Shown here piece after piece: positions 26,295 through 35,402 of a stretch of DNA of 64,000 bases. A program made the translations under genes and the position numbers. The notes under the pieces were generated by a model. It was not told the origin of the DNA, did no database searches, and saw nothing but the letters and a program-made list of their open reading frames with translations. Positions within the stretch are counted from its first letter, which is position 1; each line of letters begins with the position of its first letter. Origin of the DNA: Hyphomicrobiales bacterium (GTDB lineage: Bacteria > Pseudomonadota > Alphaproteobacteria > Rhizobiales > Rhizobiaceae); the NCBI GenBank assembly GCA_900469955.1, contig UBYX01000003.1, positions 124,001-188,000 on the forward strand, given 5' to 3'.

Positions 26295-26326
26295 GAATCA
26301 TGACAATATATTAATTGACATGATTC
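26295..26326. promoter_or_regulatory. Large palindrome before eutB, likely EnuR operator
   Basis: GAATCATG at 26295-26302 and CATGATTC at 26319-26326, with inner arms CAAT (26304-26307) and ATTG (26314-26317). Of 16 symmetric base pairs only three (one outer, two inner) fail to match. It sits in the 66-base gap between enuR and eutB. Confidence 0.6.
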
Positions 26327-26341
26327 CTCTCCGCTCACAAC

Positions 26342-27361
26342 ATGACAATCATGATGAGCGACGCCCGACCCATTTTTTCCGAGGAAACCGCGGTGCCGGT
26401 CCAGTTGGCGGACATCGAGCAGGCGGCTGCACGCATTGCTGGTCACGTCACGCGCACGCCGCTCGTTCATTCGAAAAGTCTTTCCGAAACCATCGGCCAG
26501 CCCGTATTTCTGAAGCTGGAAACGCGCCAGCCGATCGGCGCCTTCAAGCTGCGCGGGGCAATGAATGCAGTGCTGTCGCTCGACGACGTGGTCCGCAAAC
26601 GCGGTCTCGTCACCGCCTCGACAGGCAATCATGGGCGCGCCGTCGCCTACGCCGCACGAGAGCTAAGCGTTCCGGCCACGATCTGCATGTCAGCGCTCGT
26701 CCCGTCCAACAAGATCGAAGCGGTCCGCGCACTCGGCGCCGAAATTCGGATTGTCGGTACTTCTCAGGACGATGCACAAGAAGAAGTCGAGCGCCTCGTC
26801 GAGTACCGTCGCCTGACCCCGATCCCGCCGTTCGACGATGCGAACGTCGTTGCCGGCCAAGGCACGATCGGTCTCGAGCTTGTCGAGGAACTGCCCGACC
26901 TCACTGTCGTACTCATTCCCCTTTCTGGCGGCGGTTTGGCTGGCGGCATTGCCGCAGCCGTCAAGGCATTGAAGCCGCGGGTCCGCATCATCGGAATTTC
27001 AATGGAGCGGGGAGCAGCGATGCATGCAGCGATTGCCGCAGGCAAACCGGTGGCAATCCGTGAAGAAGAAACGCTGGCGGACTCGCTCGGTGGCGGCATC
27101 GGCCATGCAAACCGCATTACCTTCGCGCTTTGCCGAGACCTTCTTGATGAAGTCGTGCTGCTCACCGAAGACGAGATCGCTGCCGGTATCCGCCATGCAG
27201 CGCGCGAAGAAGGTGAAATCGTCGAAGGCGCAGGGGCGGTCGGGATCGGGGCTCTCCTGGCAGGGAAGGTTCGCCCTTTCGGCCCGATCGCGGTCATCGT
27301 ATCGGGCGGCAATATCGACCCGAAAAGACACAGGGACATCGTCGAGGGAGCCACAGCATGA
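26342..27361 (+). CDS. eutB: EutB: threonine-dehydratase-like enzyme of hydroxyectoine pathway
   Basis: Predicted 339 residues, PLP-dependent fold type II. The PLP lysine lies in IGAFKLRGAMNAV; the substrate loop STGNHGRAVAYAA and the phosphate-binding PLSGGGLAGGIAAAVK are intact. In ectoine clusters EutB is proposed to act with EutA and EutC in turning 5-hydroxyectoine into ectoine; here eutA is absent. The start is uncertain: ATG 26342, 26351 and 26354 are in frame and none has a good ribosome site. The stop overlaps the eutC start (ATGA). Confidence 0.85.
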   Translation: MTIMMSDARPIFSEETAVPVQLADIEQAAARIAGHVTRTPLVHSKSLSETIGQPVFLKLETRQPIGAFKLRGAMNAVLSLDDVVRKRGLVTASTGNHGRAVAYAARELSVPATICMSALVPSNKIEAVRALGAEIRIVGTSQDDAQEEVERLVEYRRLTPIPPFDDANVVAGQGTIGLELVEELPDLTVVLIPLSGGGLAGGIAAAVKALKPRVRIIGISMERGAAMHAAIAAGKPVAIREEETLADSLGGGIGHANRITFALCRDLLDEVVLLTEDEIAAGIRHAAREEGEIVEGAGAVGIGALLAGKVRPFGPIAVIVSGGNIDPKRHRDIVEGATA

Positions 27362-28371
27362 GCCGCATCAGCATTCTGACGGCAAAAGACCTCCGCGGCA
27401 CCGTCACCCTCGATTTGTCGGCGGTCGATTGCGTCGAGCAGGCCTTTGCGGCGCTCGCCACCAAAGCCGTCGCCATGCCGCCAATCCTGCGCCTCGACAT
27501 TCCGGAGTTCCGCGGCGAAGTGGATGTGAAGACCGCCTATGTGCCGGGCTTTGACAGTTTCGCGATTAAGGTCAGCCCCGGTTTCTTTGACAACCCGAAG
27601 CTCGGCCTGCCGAGCCTCAACGGTCTTATGATCGTCCTCAGCGCCAGGACCGGTCTGGTCGAGGCCCTGCTTCTCGACAACGGCTACCTCACCGAGGTTC
27701 GCACTGCTGCCGCCGGCGCCGTCGCTGCCCGGCATTTGTCGCGCGAAGAAGCCTCCGTCGCCACGATCTTCGGTGCAGGCATGCAGGCGCGGCTGCAGCT
27801 TGCCGCGCTGATGCTCGTGCGCCAGATCAGGTCTGTCCGCATCTGGGCGCGGGATCACACCAGAGCGCAAGAACTTGCATCCGATCTTGCGCGCGAATAC
27901 GACATCGAAATTTCGGCCGTTGCCGATCCGCGAGACGCCGTCACCGGCGCCGATATCGTGGTCACCACCACGCCGGCGGAAAAGCCGATTCTGATGGCCG
28001 AATGGCTGGAACCGGGTCAGCACCTGACCGCGATGGGCTCGGACTCCGAGCACAAGAACGAGATCGACCCGGCCGTATTTTCCCGCGCGACCTATGTCCC
28101 CGATCGCATCGGCCAGACCCGGATCCTGGGCGAATTGCACCACGCCATCAAGGTCGGCGCCGTGCAGCCCGATCGGCAGTTCGCCGAGCTTGGCGCCGTG
28201 ATCGCGGGCAGGGCAAGGGGGCGGACCAGCGCGGAGGAAATTACCTTCGCCGACCTCACGGGGACCGGCGTGCAGGACACGGCAATCGCCAATCTGGCCC
28301 TCACCCGTGCGGGACAAGCTGGCCGCGGCCAGACCATCGAGAACGACACAAACATGGGAGATGCAGCGTGA
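27358..28371 (+). CDS. eutC: EutC: ornithine-cyclodeaminase-like protein of hydroxyectoine pathway
   Basis: Predicted 337 residues, ornithine cyclodeaminase / mu-crystallin family. The Rossmann motif is FGAGMQARLQLAALML near residue 138, and the lysine/arginine substrate region is seen in TEVRTAAAGAVAARHL. It is coupled to eutB by ATGA overlap and to eutD by GTGA overlap, the usual eutBCD order. It is assigned to hydroxyectoine conversion by context; ketimine reductase or alanine dehydrogenase activity is known in the same family and cannot be excluded. Confidence 0.86.
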   Translation: MSRISILTAKDLRGTVTLDLSAVDCVEQAFAALATKAVAMPPILRLDIPEFRGEVDVKTAYVPGFDSFAIKVSPGFFDNPKLGLPSLNGLMIVLSARTGLVEALLLDNGYLTEVRTAAAGAVAARHLSREEASVATIFGAGMQARLQLAALMLVRQIRSVRIWARDHTRAQELASDLAREYDIEISAVADPRDAVTGADIVVTTTPAEKPILMAEWLEPGQHLTAMGSDSEHKNEIDPAVFSRATYVPDRIGQTRILGELHHAIKVGAVQPDRQFAELGAVIAGRARGRTSAEEITFADLTGTGVQDTAIANLALTRAGQAGRGQTIENDTNMGDAA

Positions 28372-29546
28372 GCGTAACGCTGAACTTTACGCGCGAGGAA
28401 TATGCCGAGCGCCTTTCCAAGGCTCGCCGCGCCATGGAAGCGGCAGGAATCGATCTGCTGATCGTCACCGACCCCTCCAACATGCACTGGCTTACCGGCT
28501 ATGACGGCTGGTCCTTCTACGTGCATCAATGCGTGCTGGTACCGCCGAGCGGTGAACCGATCTGGTACGGCCGCAAGCAGGACGCCAACGGCGCAAAACG
28601 CACCGCCTATCTCGACCATGCCAACATCATCGGCTACCCGGACCACTACGTGCAGTCGTCCGAGCGCCACCCGATGGACCTCCTGTCGCAGATCATCGGC
28701 GAGCGCAAATGGTCGGGCCTGACGGTCGGCGTCGAGATGGACAACTATTATTTCTCGGCCGCCGCCTTCTCGTCGCTCGAGAAACATCTTCCGAATGCGC
28801 GTTTCAAGGATGCAGCAGGCCTTGTCAACTGGCAGCGTGCCGTCAAGAGCCCGACAGAACTCGACTACATGCGCAAGGCCGGCAAGATCGTCGAGCTGAT
28901 GCACAAACGTATTGTCGACGTCATCGAGCCTGGCATGCGCAAATGCGATCTAGTCGCCGAGATCTACGATGCTGGCATTCGAGGCACGTCCGAGTTCGGC
29001 GGCGATTATCCCGCCATCGTGCCGCTTCTCCCATCCGGTGCTGACGCTTCTGCTCCCCACCTGACTTGGGACGACAAGCCGATGCGGCTTGGCGAAGGCA
29101 CGTTCTTCGAAGTCGCCGGCGCCTACAAGCGCTATCATTGCCCATTGTCGCGCACCGTGTTCCTGGGCAAGCCCACCCAGGCTTTTCTCGACGCGGAAAA
29201 GGCGACTCTCGAAGGCATGGAAGCAGGGCTTTCCGCAGCCAAGCCCGGCAATACCTGCGAGGATATCGCCAACGCCTTCTTCGCCGTCTTGAAGAAATAC
29301 GGGATCATCAAGGACAACCGCACCGGTTATCCGATCGGTCTCTCCTATCCGCCGGACTGGGGCGAACGCACCATGAGCCTGCGCCCGGGCGACCGCACCG
29401 AGCTGAAGCCCGGCATGACCTTCCATTTCATGACCGGCCTGTGGCTGGAAGATATGGGGCTGGAGATAACCGAAAGCATCGCAATCACTCAAACGGGAGT
29501 GGAATGCCTGTCGAACGTGCCGCGCCAGTTGTTCGTGAAGGGCTGA
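28368..29546 (+). CDS. eutD: Ectoine hydrolase (EutD/DoeA), M24-fold
   Basis: Predicted 392 residues with a creatinase-type N-terminal domain (about 1-160) and an M24 'pita-bread' catalytic domain. It opens the ectoine ring to N-alpha-acetyl-L-2,4-diaminobutyrate. The segment NMHWLTGYDGWSFYVHQ and the C-terminal GMTFHFMTGLWLEDMGLEI block are the kind seen in DoeA and Xaa-Pro-peptidase relatives. The start is GTG 28368, which overlaps the eutC stop and has GGGAG upstream; the frame is open further into eutC but that part reads eutC out of frame. Confidence 0.92.
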   Translation: MSVTLNFTREEYAERLSKARRAMEAAGIDLLIVTDPSNMHWLTGYDGWSFYVHQCVLVPPSGEPIWYGRKQDANGAKRTAYLDHANIIGYPDHYVQSSERHPMDLLSQIIGERKWSGLTVGVEMDNYYFSAAAFSSLEKHLPNARFKDAAGLVNWQRAVKSPTELDYMRKAGKIVELMHKRIVDVIEPGMRKCDLVAEIYDAGIRGTSEFGGDYPAIVPLLPSGADASAPHLTWDDKPMRLGEGTFFEVAGAYKRYHCPLSRTVFLGKPTQAFLDAEKATLEGMEAGLSAAKPGNTCEDIANAFFAVLKKYGIIKDNRTGYPIGLSYPPDWGERTMSLRPGDRTELKPGMTFHFMTGLWLEDMGLEITESIAITQTGVECLSNVPRQLFVKG

Positions 29547-29550
29547 TGCC

Positions 29551-30564
29551 ATGCTGACCACCGGGCTTCGACCCTCGCCGATCATACCCTCCGTCGATTT
29601 CGACGGAAAGGGCGTGCAGCACGGCCACCTGCGCCTGCCCTATAGCCGTGATGACAGTGCATGGGGTTCGGTGATGATCCCGATCTGCGTCATCGCCAAT
29701 GACTATGGGCCGACCGCCCTTCTGACCGGAGCTAATCATGGGGACGAGTATGAGGGACCGGCCGCTCTCTTCGAGCTGGCGCAAACGCTCGATCCGTCAC
29801 AGGTGAACGGCCGCATTATCATCGTCCCGGCGCTCAACTATCCAGCATTTCGCGCGGGCACGCGCACCTCGCCGATTGATCGCGGCAACCTGAACCGCAG
29901 CTTTCCAGGTCGCCCGGATGGCACGGTGACGGAAAAGATCGCCGACTATGTCACGCGCCATCTGATCCCGCTGGCCGACATTGTCCTCGACTTCCATTCA
30001 GGCGGCAAGACGCTTGACTTCCTGCCCTATGCCGCAGCGCACGAGTTGCCTGACAAACACCAGGAAGCGCGTTGCTTCGACGCAGTGGCCGCCTTCGCAG
30101 CCCCCTATTCGATGAGGATGCTGGAGATCGATTCGGTCGGCATGCTGGATACGACGGTTGAGGAGATGGGGAAGGTCTTCGTTACCACCGAGCTTGGCGG
30201 CGCTGGCACGGCCAGCGCAAAATCGATCGAAATTGCGCGAAAAGGTATCGTAAACCTCCTCCGTCACGCCGGAATCTTGAAGGGCGGGCTGAATGTTCAG
30301 GCAACGCGATGGCTGGACATGCCGTCGAACGATTGCTTCACTTTCGCCCTGGATGACGGGCTGATCGCGTTTGCACGTGACCTCGGTGATGCCGTCCAGA
30401 TCGGAGAGATCATCGCCCAAGTCTACCCCATCGGCAAGACCGGTATTGCGCCCATCAAATATCGCGCCGCCATGGACGGTGTGCTTGCCGCCCGTCACGT
30501 GCCAGGTCTCATCAAGGCCGGCGACTGCCTATCCGTCATCGCTGCGATCACGGAGAAACCTTAA
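29551..30564 (+). CDS. eutE: N-acetyl-diaminobutyrate deacetylase (EutE/DoeB)
   Basis: Predicted 337 residues, succinylglutamate desuccinylase/aspartoacylase family, zinc-dependent. Zinc ligands are visible in LLTGANHGDEYEGPAAL (His and Glu) and in ADIVLDFHSGGKTLDF (His). It removes acetate from N-alpha-acetyl-diaminobutyrate to give diaminobutyrate, the substrate of the transaminase at 23251. It follows eutD after four bases. The gene is followed directly by the ectoine importer genes, so uptake and degradation may share one transcript. Confidence 0.92.
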   Translation: MLTTGLRPSPIIPSVDFDGKGVQHGHLRLPYSRDDSAWGSVMIPICVIANDYGPTALLTGANHGDEYEGPAALFELAQTLDPSQVNGRIIIVPALNYPAFRAGTRTSPIDRGNLNRSFPGRPDGTVTEKIADYVTRHLIPLADIVLDFHSGGKTLDFLPYAAAHELPDKHQEARCFDAVAAFAAPYSMRMLEIDSVGMLDTTVEEMGKVFVTTELGGAGTASAKSIEIARKGIVNLLRHAGILKGGLNVQATRWLDMPSNDCFTFALDDGLIAFARDLGDAVQIGEIIAQVYPIGKTGIAPIKYRAAMDGVLAARHVPGLIKAGDCLSVIAAITEKP

Positions 30565-30625
30565 GCCCCAACACGACGTGAGATCCGAAAACGGACCGCA
30601 AACCATCAACCAGAGGAGAATGAAC

Positions 30626-31477
30626 ATGCGCATCACGAAAATTACTGGGCTTTCGGCCCTCGCCCTCGGCCTGACCATCACATCTGCCAGCGCGCTCACC
30701 GTCAAGGAGGTCAAGGAGCAGGGTTATATTCGCGCCGCGACCGCCAATGAAGTCCCCTATTCCTACATGCAGCCGGACGGCACGTCTGCTGGAATCGGAC
30801 CGGATGTGGCCAACGCCGTCCTGAAGTCCATGGGTATAGAGGAGGTCAATTGGACGGTGACGCCCTTCGGCACCCTCATCCCCGGCCTCAAGGCACGGCG
30901 CTTCGACTTCGCCGCGGCAGAGCAAAACATCTCGCCCGAACGCTGCAAACAGGTCGCCTTCACAGAGCCGAATTCGTCCTATGGCGAAGGATTGCTGGTG
31001 AAGAAGGGCAATCCGAAAGGCCTGAAAACCTATGCCGACATCGCCAAAGACCCATCGCTCAAGGTCGCGGTGGTTTCGGGTGCCAACAATGTCGACTTCC
31101 TACGCGCCGTCGGCGTCAAGGAAGAGCAGATCGTCTTCATCCCGGCCAATGCCGATGCAATACCGACAGTGCAGAGCCGAGCCGATGCCTATGCGGCAAC
31201 CGAGTTGACCGTCTCCGAACTCGCAAAGGCCCAAGCCCAGGTCGAGCAGGTAGCCCCCTTCGAAGATCCTATCGTCAAGGGCGCACCGGTCCGCAATTAT
31301 GGCGGTTTTGCCTTCCGTCCGGAAGACAAGGAACTGCGCGATGCCTTCAATGCAGCCCTTGTCGAGTTTCGCAAGACGGACGGTTACAAGAAGATCCTCG
31401 CCAAGTACGGCCTCTCCGAACAGAGCATCGCCGCGGCTGCCGAAAAGAACGTCGCCGATCTTTGTGCTGGCAAGTAA
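30626..31477 (+). CDS. ehuB: EhuB: ectoine/hydroxyectoine-binding protein
   Basis: Predicted 283 residues with a signal peptide (MRITKITGLSALALGL up to ASALT). It belongs to family-3 amino-acid-type binding proteins: NEVPYSYMQPDGTSAGIGPD, FGTLIPGLKARRFDF and the C-terminal FRKTDGYKKILAKYGL. It binds ectoines in the periplasm and passes them to EhuCD. The start at 30626 (second ATG) has AGAGGAG at good distance; ATG 30620 is too close to it, and the long upstream frame overlaps eutE. Substrate is inferred from position next to the eut genes. Confidence 0.9.
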   Translation: MRITKITGLSALALGLTITSASALTVKEVKEQGYIRAATANEVPYSYMQPDGTSAGIGPDVANAVLKSMGIEEVNWTVTPFGTLIPGLKARRFDFAAAEQNISPERCKQVAFTEPNSSYGEGLLVKKGNPKGLKTYADIAKDPSLKVAVVSGANNVDFLRAVGVKEEQIVFIPANADAIPTVQSRADAYAATELTVSELAKAQAQVEQVAPFEDPIVKGAPVRNYGGFAFRPEDKELRDAFNAALVEFRKTDGYKKILAKYGLSEQSIAAAAEKNVADLCAGK

Positions 31478-31536
31478 CGAAAAAAGGCGCTCGGCCCTGG
31501 TCGAGTGCCAACCGTTGAAACCCGGGAAACTTCCAG

Positions 31537-32202
31537 ATGGACTGGACAGCCTACCTGCCTATGCTCTGGCAAGGAGCGACCGTCACCATGACGATCACCC
31601 TGGCGGCGATTGTCGTCGGCACCTTGCTTGCCTTTTTCTTCGGCATCCTGCGTGTAGAAGGCGGGCCGGTCCTGTCGGCTATGGCGCTTTGCTACACGGA
31701 GGTGTTTCGCGGCACATCGCTGCTCGTCCAGCTTTTCTGGTTCTATTATGCACTGCCGCTGGTTGGCTTGAGCTTCGATCCGATCACGACCGGCATTCTG
31801 GTGCTGGCAGCCCATGCGGGGGGCTATGGCGCTGAAATCGTGCGCGGTGCGCTATCGTCAGTCTCAGTGCAGCAGCTGGAAGCGGCCCGCGCGTTGAACT
31901 TCAACCGGTTTCAGACGCTGTTTCGCATTTCGCTGCCGCAGGCGGTCGTCGAGATGATGCCGGCCTTCGGCAATCTCGCCATCGAGACGCTGAAGCTCTC
32001 CTCTCTCGTATCTCTTATCTCCATTGCCGATCTCACTTTTTCTGCCCAATCGATCCGCAACATCACGCTCGACAGCACAAGCATCTATTCGATCACGCTC
32101 GTCTGCTACTTCGCCATGTCGCTCGTGCTGATGATCGCGATTCGCGTGATCGAGCATTTCGTGCGGCGCGGCAACGTTTTCCCGCGCTTGGCCCATTCCT
32201 AA
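31537..32202 (+). CDS. ehuC: EhuC: ectoine ABC transporter permease
   Basis: Predicted 221 residues, HisM/GlnP-type permease with about five transmembrane segments. The EAA loop region reads QQLEAARALNFNRFQTLFRISLPQAV, and the amino-acid permease mark EVFRGTSLLVQLFWFYY is clear. It pairs with EhuD to form the channel. Confidence 0.92.
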   Translation: MDWTAYLPMLWQGATVTMTITLAAIVVGTLLAFFFGILRVEGGPVLSAMALCYTEVFRGTSLLVQLFWFYYALPLVGLSFDPITTGILVLAAHAGGYGAEIVRGALSSVSVQQLEAARALNFNRFQTLFRISLPQAVVEMMPAFGNLAIETLKLSSLVSLISIADLTFSAQSIRNITLDSTSIYSITLVCYFAMSLVLMIAIRVIEHFVRRGNVFPRLAHS

Positions 32203-32215
32203 GGATTATATCTCC

Positions 32216-32908
32216 ATGATGTATGGCTACGAATGGGACACGACCACCTGGATCACCTACACGACGTCGATCCTGCCGATCATCCTGATCGGCCTGACGG
32301 TGACGTTGCAGGCGGCCGCAGCCGGCTTCTCCATAGCGCTTGTGCTCGGCCTCGTGTTTGCACTGCTGCGCCGCAGCCGGATCAAGGTAATCTCCTGGAC
32401 TACGGCCTTCATTGTCGAATTCCTGCGCGACACGCCGCTTCTGGTGCAGCTATTCTTTCTCTATTACGTCCTCCCGGATTTCGGCGTCGTGCTACCCGCC
32501 TTTCTCACCGGTGCACTCGCGCTCGGCCTACAATATGCGGCCTATACGTCGGAGGTCTATCGCGGCGGCATCGAGGCGATACACTATGGCCAATGGGAGG
32601 CCTCAACCGCGCTCAATTTGACACGGATGCAGACCTACCGCGACATCATCATTCCCCAAGCCATCCCTCGCATCGTGCCCGCCATGGGCAACTATCTCGT
32701 TGCCATGATCAAGGAAACACCGGTTCTTTCCGTGGTCACCGTTCTTGAAATGATGGGGCTCGCCAACATGATCGGCGAACGCACCTTCGAGTATCTCGTG
32801 CCGCTGACGCTTGTCGGCCTAATCTTCCTTGTCCTGACGCTTATCTGCTCGGCCGGCCTCCACCGCCTGCAGCAAGTTCTTCCGAAAGCAGGAATATCCT
32901 TGCGATGA
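32216..32908 (+). CDS. ehuD: EhuD: ectoine ABC transporter permease
   Basis: Predicted 230 residues, HisM-type permease with about five transmembrane segments. Marks: [21 protein letters not shown] and the EAA region [25 protein letters not shown] precedes ATG 32216. The stop overlaps the ehuA start (ATGA). Confidence 0.92.
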   Translation: MMYGYEWDTTTWITYTTSILPIILIGLTVTLQAAAAGFSIALVLGLVFALLRRSRIKVISWTTAFIVEFLRDTPLLVQLFFLYYVLPDFGVVLPAFLTGALALGLQYAAYTSEVYRGGIEAIHYGQWEASTALNLTRMQTYRDIIIPQAIPRIVPAMGNYLVAMIKETPVLSVVTVLEMMGLANMIGERTFEYLVPLTLVGLIFLVLTLICSAGLHRLQQVLPKAGISLR

Positions 32909-33684
32909 CCGACAACATCAATCCGCCCATCATCGAGTTTTCCAACGTCAGCAAGCGCTTTGGCATTCTGACCGTACTTGACCAGTTCAATTTCAGCGTC
33001 GCGAAGGGCGAAAAAGTCACCCTGATCGGCCCCTCTGGCTCCGGAAAATCGACCGTTCTGCGCATCCTGATGACATTAGAGCCGTTCCAGGAGGGCAAGC
33101 TGAGGCTCGCCGACCTTTCCTATCATGAAGCAGGCGGCAAAGGGCCCTTTCGGGCCTCAGAAAACCATCTGCGTCGGATCCGCAACCATGTCGGCATGGT
33201 CTTCCAGAGCTTCAATCTCTTCCCGCATATGACGGTTCTTCGAAACGTTGTCGAAGCACCGGTTCGAGTGCTGGGAATAGCGCGTGCGGAAGCTGAGGCG
33301 CGTGCAACCGAGCTGCTCCGGATGGTTGGCCTAGCGGATAAGAAGGACCACTATCCGGTGCAACTATCCGGCGGACAGCAGCAACGTGTCGCTATCGCCC
33401 GCGCTCTCGCCATGCGCCCGCGTGTTCTGCTCTTCGATGAGCCGACCTCGGCGCTCGATCCGCAACTGGTTGGCGAAGTGCTGTCGGTCATCCGCGGACT
33501 GGCGCATGAGCACGATCTGACCATGCTGCTCGTCACGCACGAGATGCGCTTTGCCCGCGAAGTGTCAGACCGCGTCTGCTTTTTCGACAAAGGCCGCATC
33601 TGCGAGCAGGGGACACCCGAAGAAATTTTCGAGGCCCCGAGGCAGGAACGAACCCGCGAGTTTCTCTCCTCGGTACTGCGATAG
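32905..33684 (+). CDS. ehuA: EhuA: ectoine ABC transporter ATP-binding protein
   Basis: Predicted 259 residues, the short GlnQ-type ATPase without TOBE domain. Walker [11 protein letters not shown]-loop [11 protein letters not shown], signature [15 protein letters not shown], Walker [14 protein letters not shown] and switch [13 protein letters not shown] are all intact. It is the last gene of the ectoine cluster. In Sinorhizobium meliloti ehuA leads the ehuABCD-eut operon; here it comes last, so the gene order differs. Confidence 0.93.
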   Translation: MTDNINPPIIEFSNVSKRFGILTVLDQFNFSVAKGEKVTLIGPSGSGKSTVLRILMTLEPFQEGKLRLADLSYHEAGGKGPFRASENHLRRIRNHVGMVFQSFNLFPHMTVLRNVVEAPVRVLGIARAEAEARATELLRMVGLADKKDHYPVQLSGGQQQRVAIARALAMRPRVLLFDEPTSALDPQLVGEVLSVIRGLAHEHDLTMLLVTHEMRFAREVSDRVCFFDKGRICEQGTPEEIFEAPRQERTREFLSSVLR

Positions 33685-34352
33685 CTACATCGCCTGGCTG
33701 CGATATCGCACCCGACACGAAGGAAACTACTAGCTGACGATCGAGATTATGTTGGTAGTGCTTCACGAAACCATTGAACCAGAGAGCGCGTAGCAGGAAT
33801 AGCTGCGGTCCCCAATGCGGTTAAAGTTCCTCCTACTGTCGGCAGCTCGTCTGTTGATGCGCTGGACCATAGGTCCCCTTTTATTGAAATGGATGGACGG
33901 ATGAGGTCGGCTCTGTCACAAGCCGACCAGGACGCGACCGCCGATAGATCTAGATCGGGGTCGGGCAACCGATTGACGTCACGTTGCTGCCGCGAGACCA
34001 CGCAGGCCGTCCTCTCGCTCCCCTGCACCTCCTGATCGGCACGGTGGAGTTCACCACCTATGCACCGCCGCCCGGTCTGAGGCTGACCCTTTTCTGCCAT
34101 GCAAACGGGGACCACGGATTTTGCAATCTCTGCCTGGGTCCAAGACAACCTCCCCCCGATCCTCGAAATTCTGCGGATAGTCCATTTCGGTCTCGGTCGG
34201 TTCGACACCAAATCGACACGTCCAAGCTGGTGATGCTGGCAGCACATTAGTGCTTTGCCTGGCCAGACGGCGCGCTGTGTGCAAAGCGCAATGGGATTGC
34301 AAACGTTTGAAATGCCGGTTAACTACTCAAAGATCGATTTGGAGGAGAAATC
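33685..34352. other. Gene-poor gap between ectoine and galactoside loci
   Basis: This holds 668 bases with no convincing gene. Open frames exist on both strands (for example 33747-34247 minus, 33984-34250 plus), but none has a recognisable motif, a good ribosome site or family resemblance. It may be decayed sequence between two catabolic modules. The right end carries a LacI-type operator (34300-34309) and the GGAGGAG site of the next gene. Confidence 0.5.
34296..34313. promoter_or_regulatory. LacI-type operator 1 (before galactosidase operon)
   Basis: ATTGCAAACGTTTGAAAT: a 10-base perfect palindrome CAAACGTTTG (34300-34309) inside an 18-base near-palindrome, 44 bases before the GTG start at 34353. 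The core AAACGTTT recurs at both ends of the lacI gene 11 kb away. Confidence 0.6.
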
Positions 34353-35402
34353 GTGGAGGAGCGCCGTCTCGTGCTTACGGCAGAGCGCCGGCTTGCGTTC
34401 GAGCCATTGGATCTTCCGACCTTGCAGGCCGGAGATGTCTTTATCCGGACGCTCTATTCCGGCGTGAGCGCCGGCACGGAGCTGTCGCAATATCGCGGCA
34501 CCAGCCCGTTTATGAAACGCCAATGGGACGTCGAAAATCGCGTATTTCGCGACGGTACGCCGAGTTGGACCTACCCCGTGCGAAATCTCGGCTATGAGGA
34601 AGTCGGCATAGTGGAACGGGTCGGAGCCGCAGTGACGCGGATCAAGCCCGGCGACCATATTTTCGGCACCTGGAACCATTGCACCGCGCATGTGATGAGC
34701 GAGACGGAGGCCGCAATACGACGGATGCCCGCCGGATCCGATCCCCGCATCGGCGTGTTCTCCCATATAGGCGCGGTGGCATTGAACGGCGTCCACGACG
34801 CTCGTATTCGTCTTGGAGACCTAGTCGTCGTGTTTGGCCTCGGCGTCCCCGGACAGATTGTGGCGCAAGCTGCGCGCGCCTCAGGAGCGACCGTCATCGG
34901 TGTAGATCCCCTCGAAAGCCGGCGCGCACTAGCGATCACGCTCGGCGCACATCGCGTGCTTGATCCAAACAAAATCTCGATAGCCGATATCGTCAAGGGC
35001 GAGACCGGCGGGCGCGGCGCCGACGTCTGCATCGAAGTCTCCGGAGCGCCGCCTGCCCTGGCGGAGGCAATACGCACGGCCGCCTATTCAAGTCGCGTCG
35101 TCGCGATGGGTTTCTTCCAAGGGGAGACGCGTGGGTTGCATCTCGGCGACGAGTTTCATCACAACCGCATCGAGCTCGTCTGTAGCCAGATCTCCGGCGT
35201 TGCACCGGAGGCCAGCCATCGCTGGTCTAAGCCGAGGCTCTGGCAGTCAGCCGTCCGGCTACAGCATGAGGGCGTATTGGACCTGATCCCGCTGATTACC
35301 GACGAAACACCGTTCGCCGACGCGCCGAGGCTGTTTGACCGGCTCGACAAAGGCGATCCGAACGTGCTGCAATCGGTTTTAACATTTAAGGCTGGCCAAT
35401 GA
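34353..35402 (+). CDS. Medium-chain dehydrogenase (zinc-type alcohol dehydrogenase family)
   Basis: Predicted 349 residues. The GroES-like N-domain (YSGVSAGTELSQYRGTSPF, YEEVGIVERVG) is followed by a Rossmann domain (DLVVVFGLGVPGQIVAQAARASGA). The Cys ligand usual at the catalytic zinc position near residue 40 is replaced by the VSAGTE motif, as in the BchC/sorbitol-dehydrogenase-like side branch, so zinc dependence is doubtful. The start is GTG with GGAGGAG ideally spaced. It is first in a three-gene operon with a Gfo/Idh dehydrogenase and an alpha-galactosidase; it probably oxidises or reduces a hydroxyl of the sugar or aglycone. Substrate unknown. Confidence 0.85.
   Translation: MEERRLVLTAERRLAFEPLDLPTLQAGDVFIRTLYSGVSAGTELSQYRGTSPFMKRQWDVENRVFRDGTPSWTYPVRNLGYEEVGIVERVGAAVTRIKPGDHIFGTWNHCTAHVMSETEAAIRRMPAGSDPRIGVFSHIGAVALNGVHDARIRLGDLVVVFGLGVPGQIVAQAARASGATVIGVDPLESRRALAITLGAHRVLDPNKISIADIVKGETGGRGADVCIEVSGAPPALAEAIRTAAYSSRVVAMGFFQGETRGLHLGDEFHHNRIELVCSQISGVAPEASHRWSKPRLWQSAVRLQHEGVLDLIPLITDETPFADAPRLFDRLDKGDPNVLQSVLTFKAGQ

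Noticed and set aside
26764-28317. Long minus-strand open frame of about 517 codons
   Set aside because: Antisense to eutB and eutC, which have clear motifs and coupled starts.
33747-34247. Minus-strand open frame of 166 codons in the ectoine-galactoside gap
   Set aside because: No family resemblance, no ribosome site, and it competes with plus-strand frames of equal quality.
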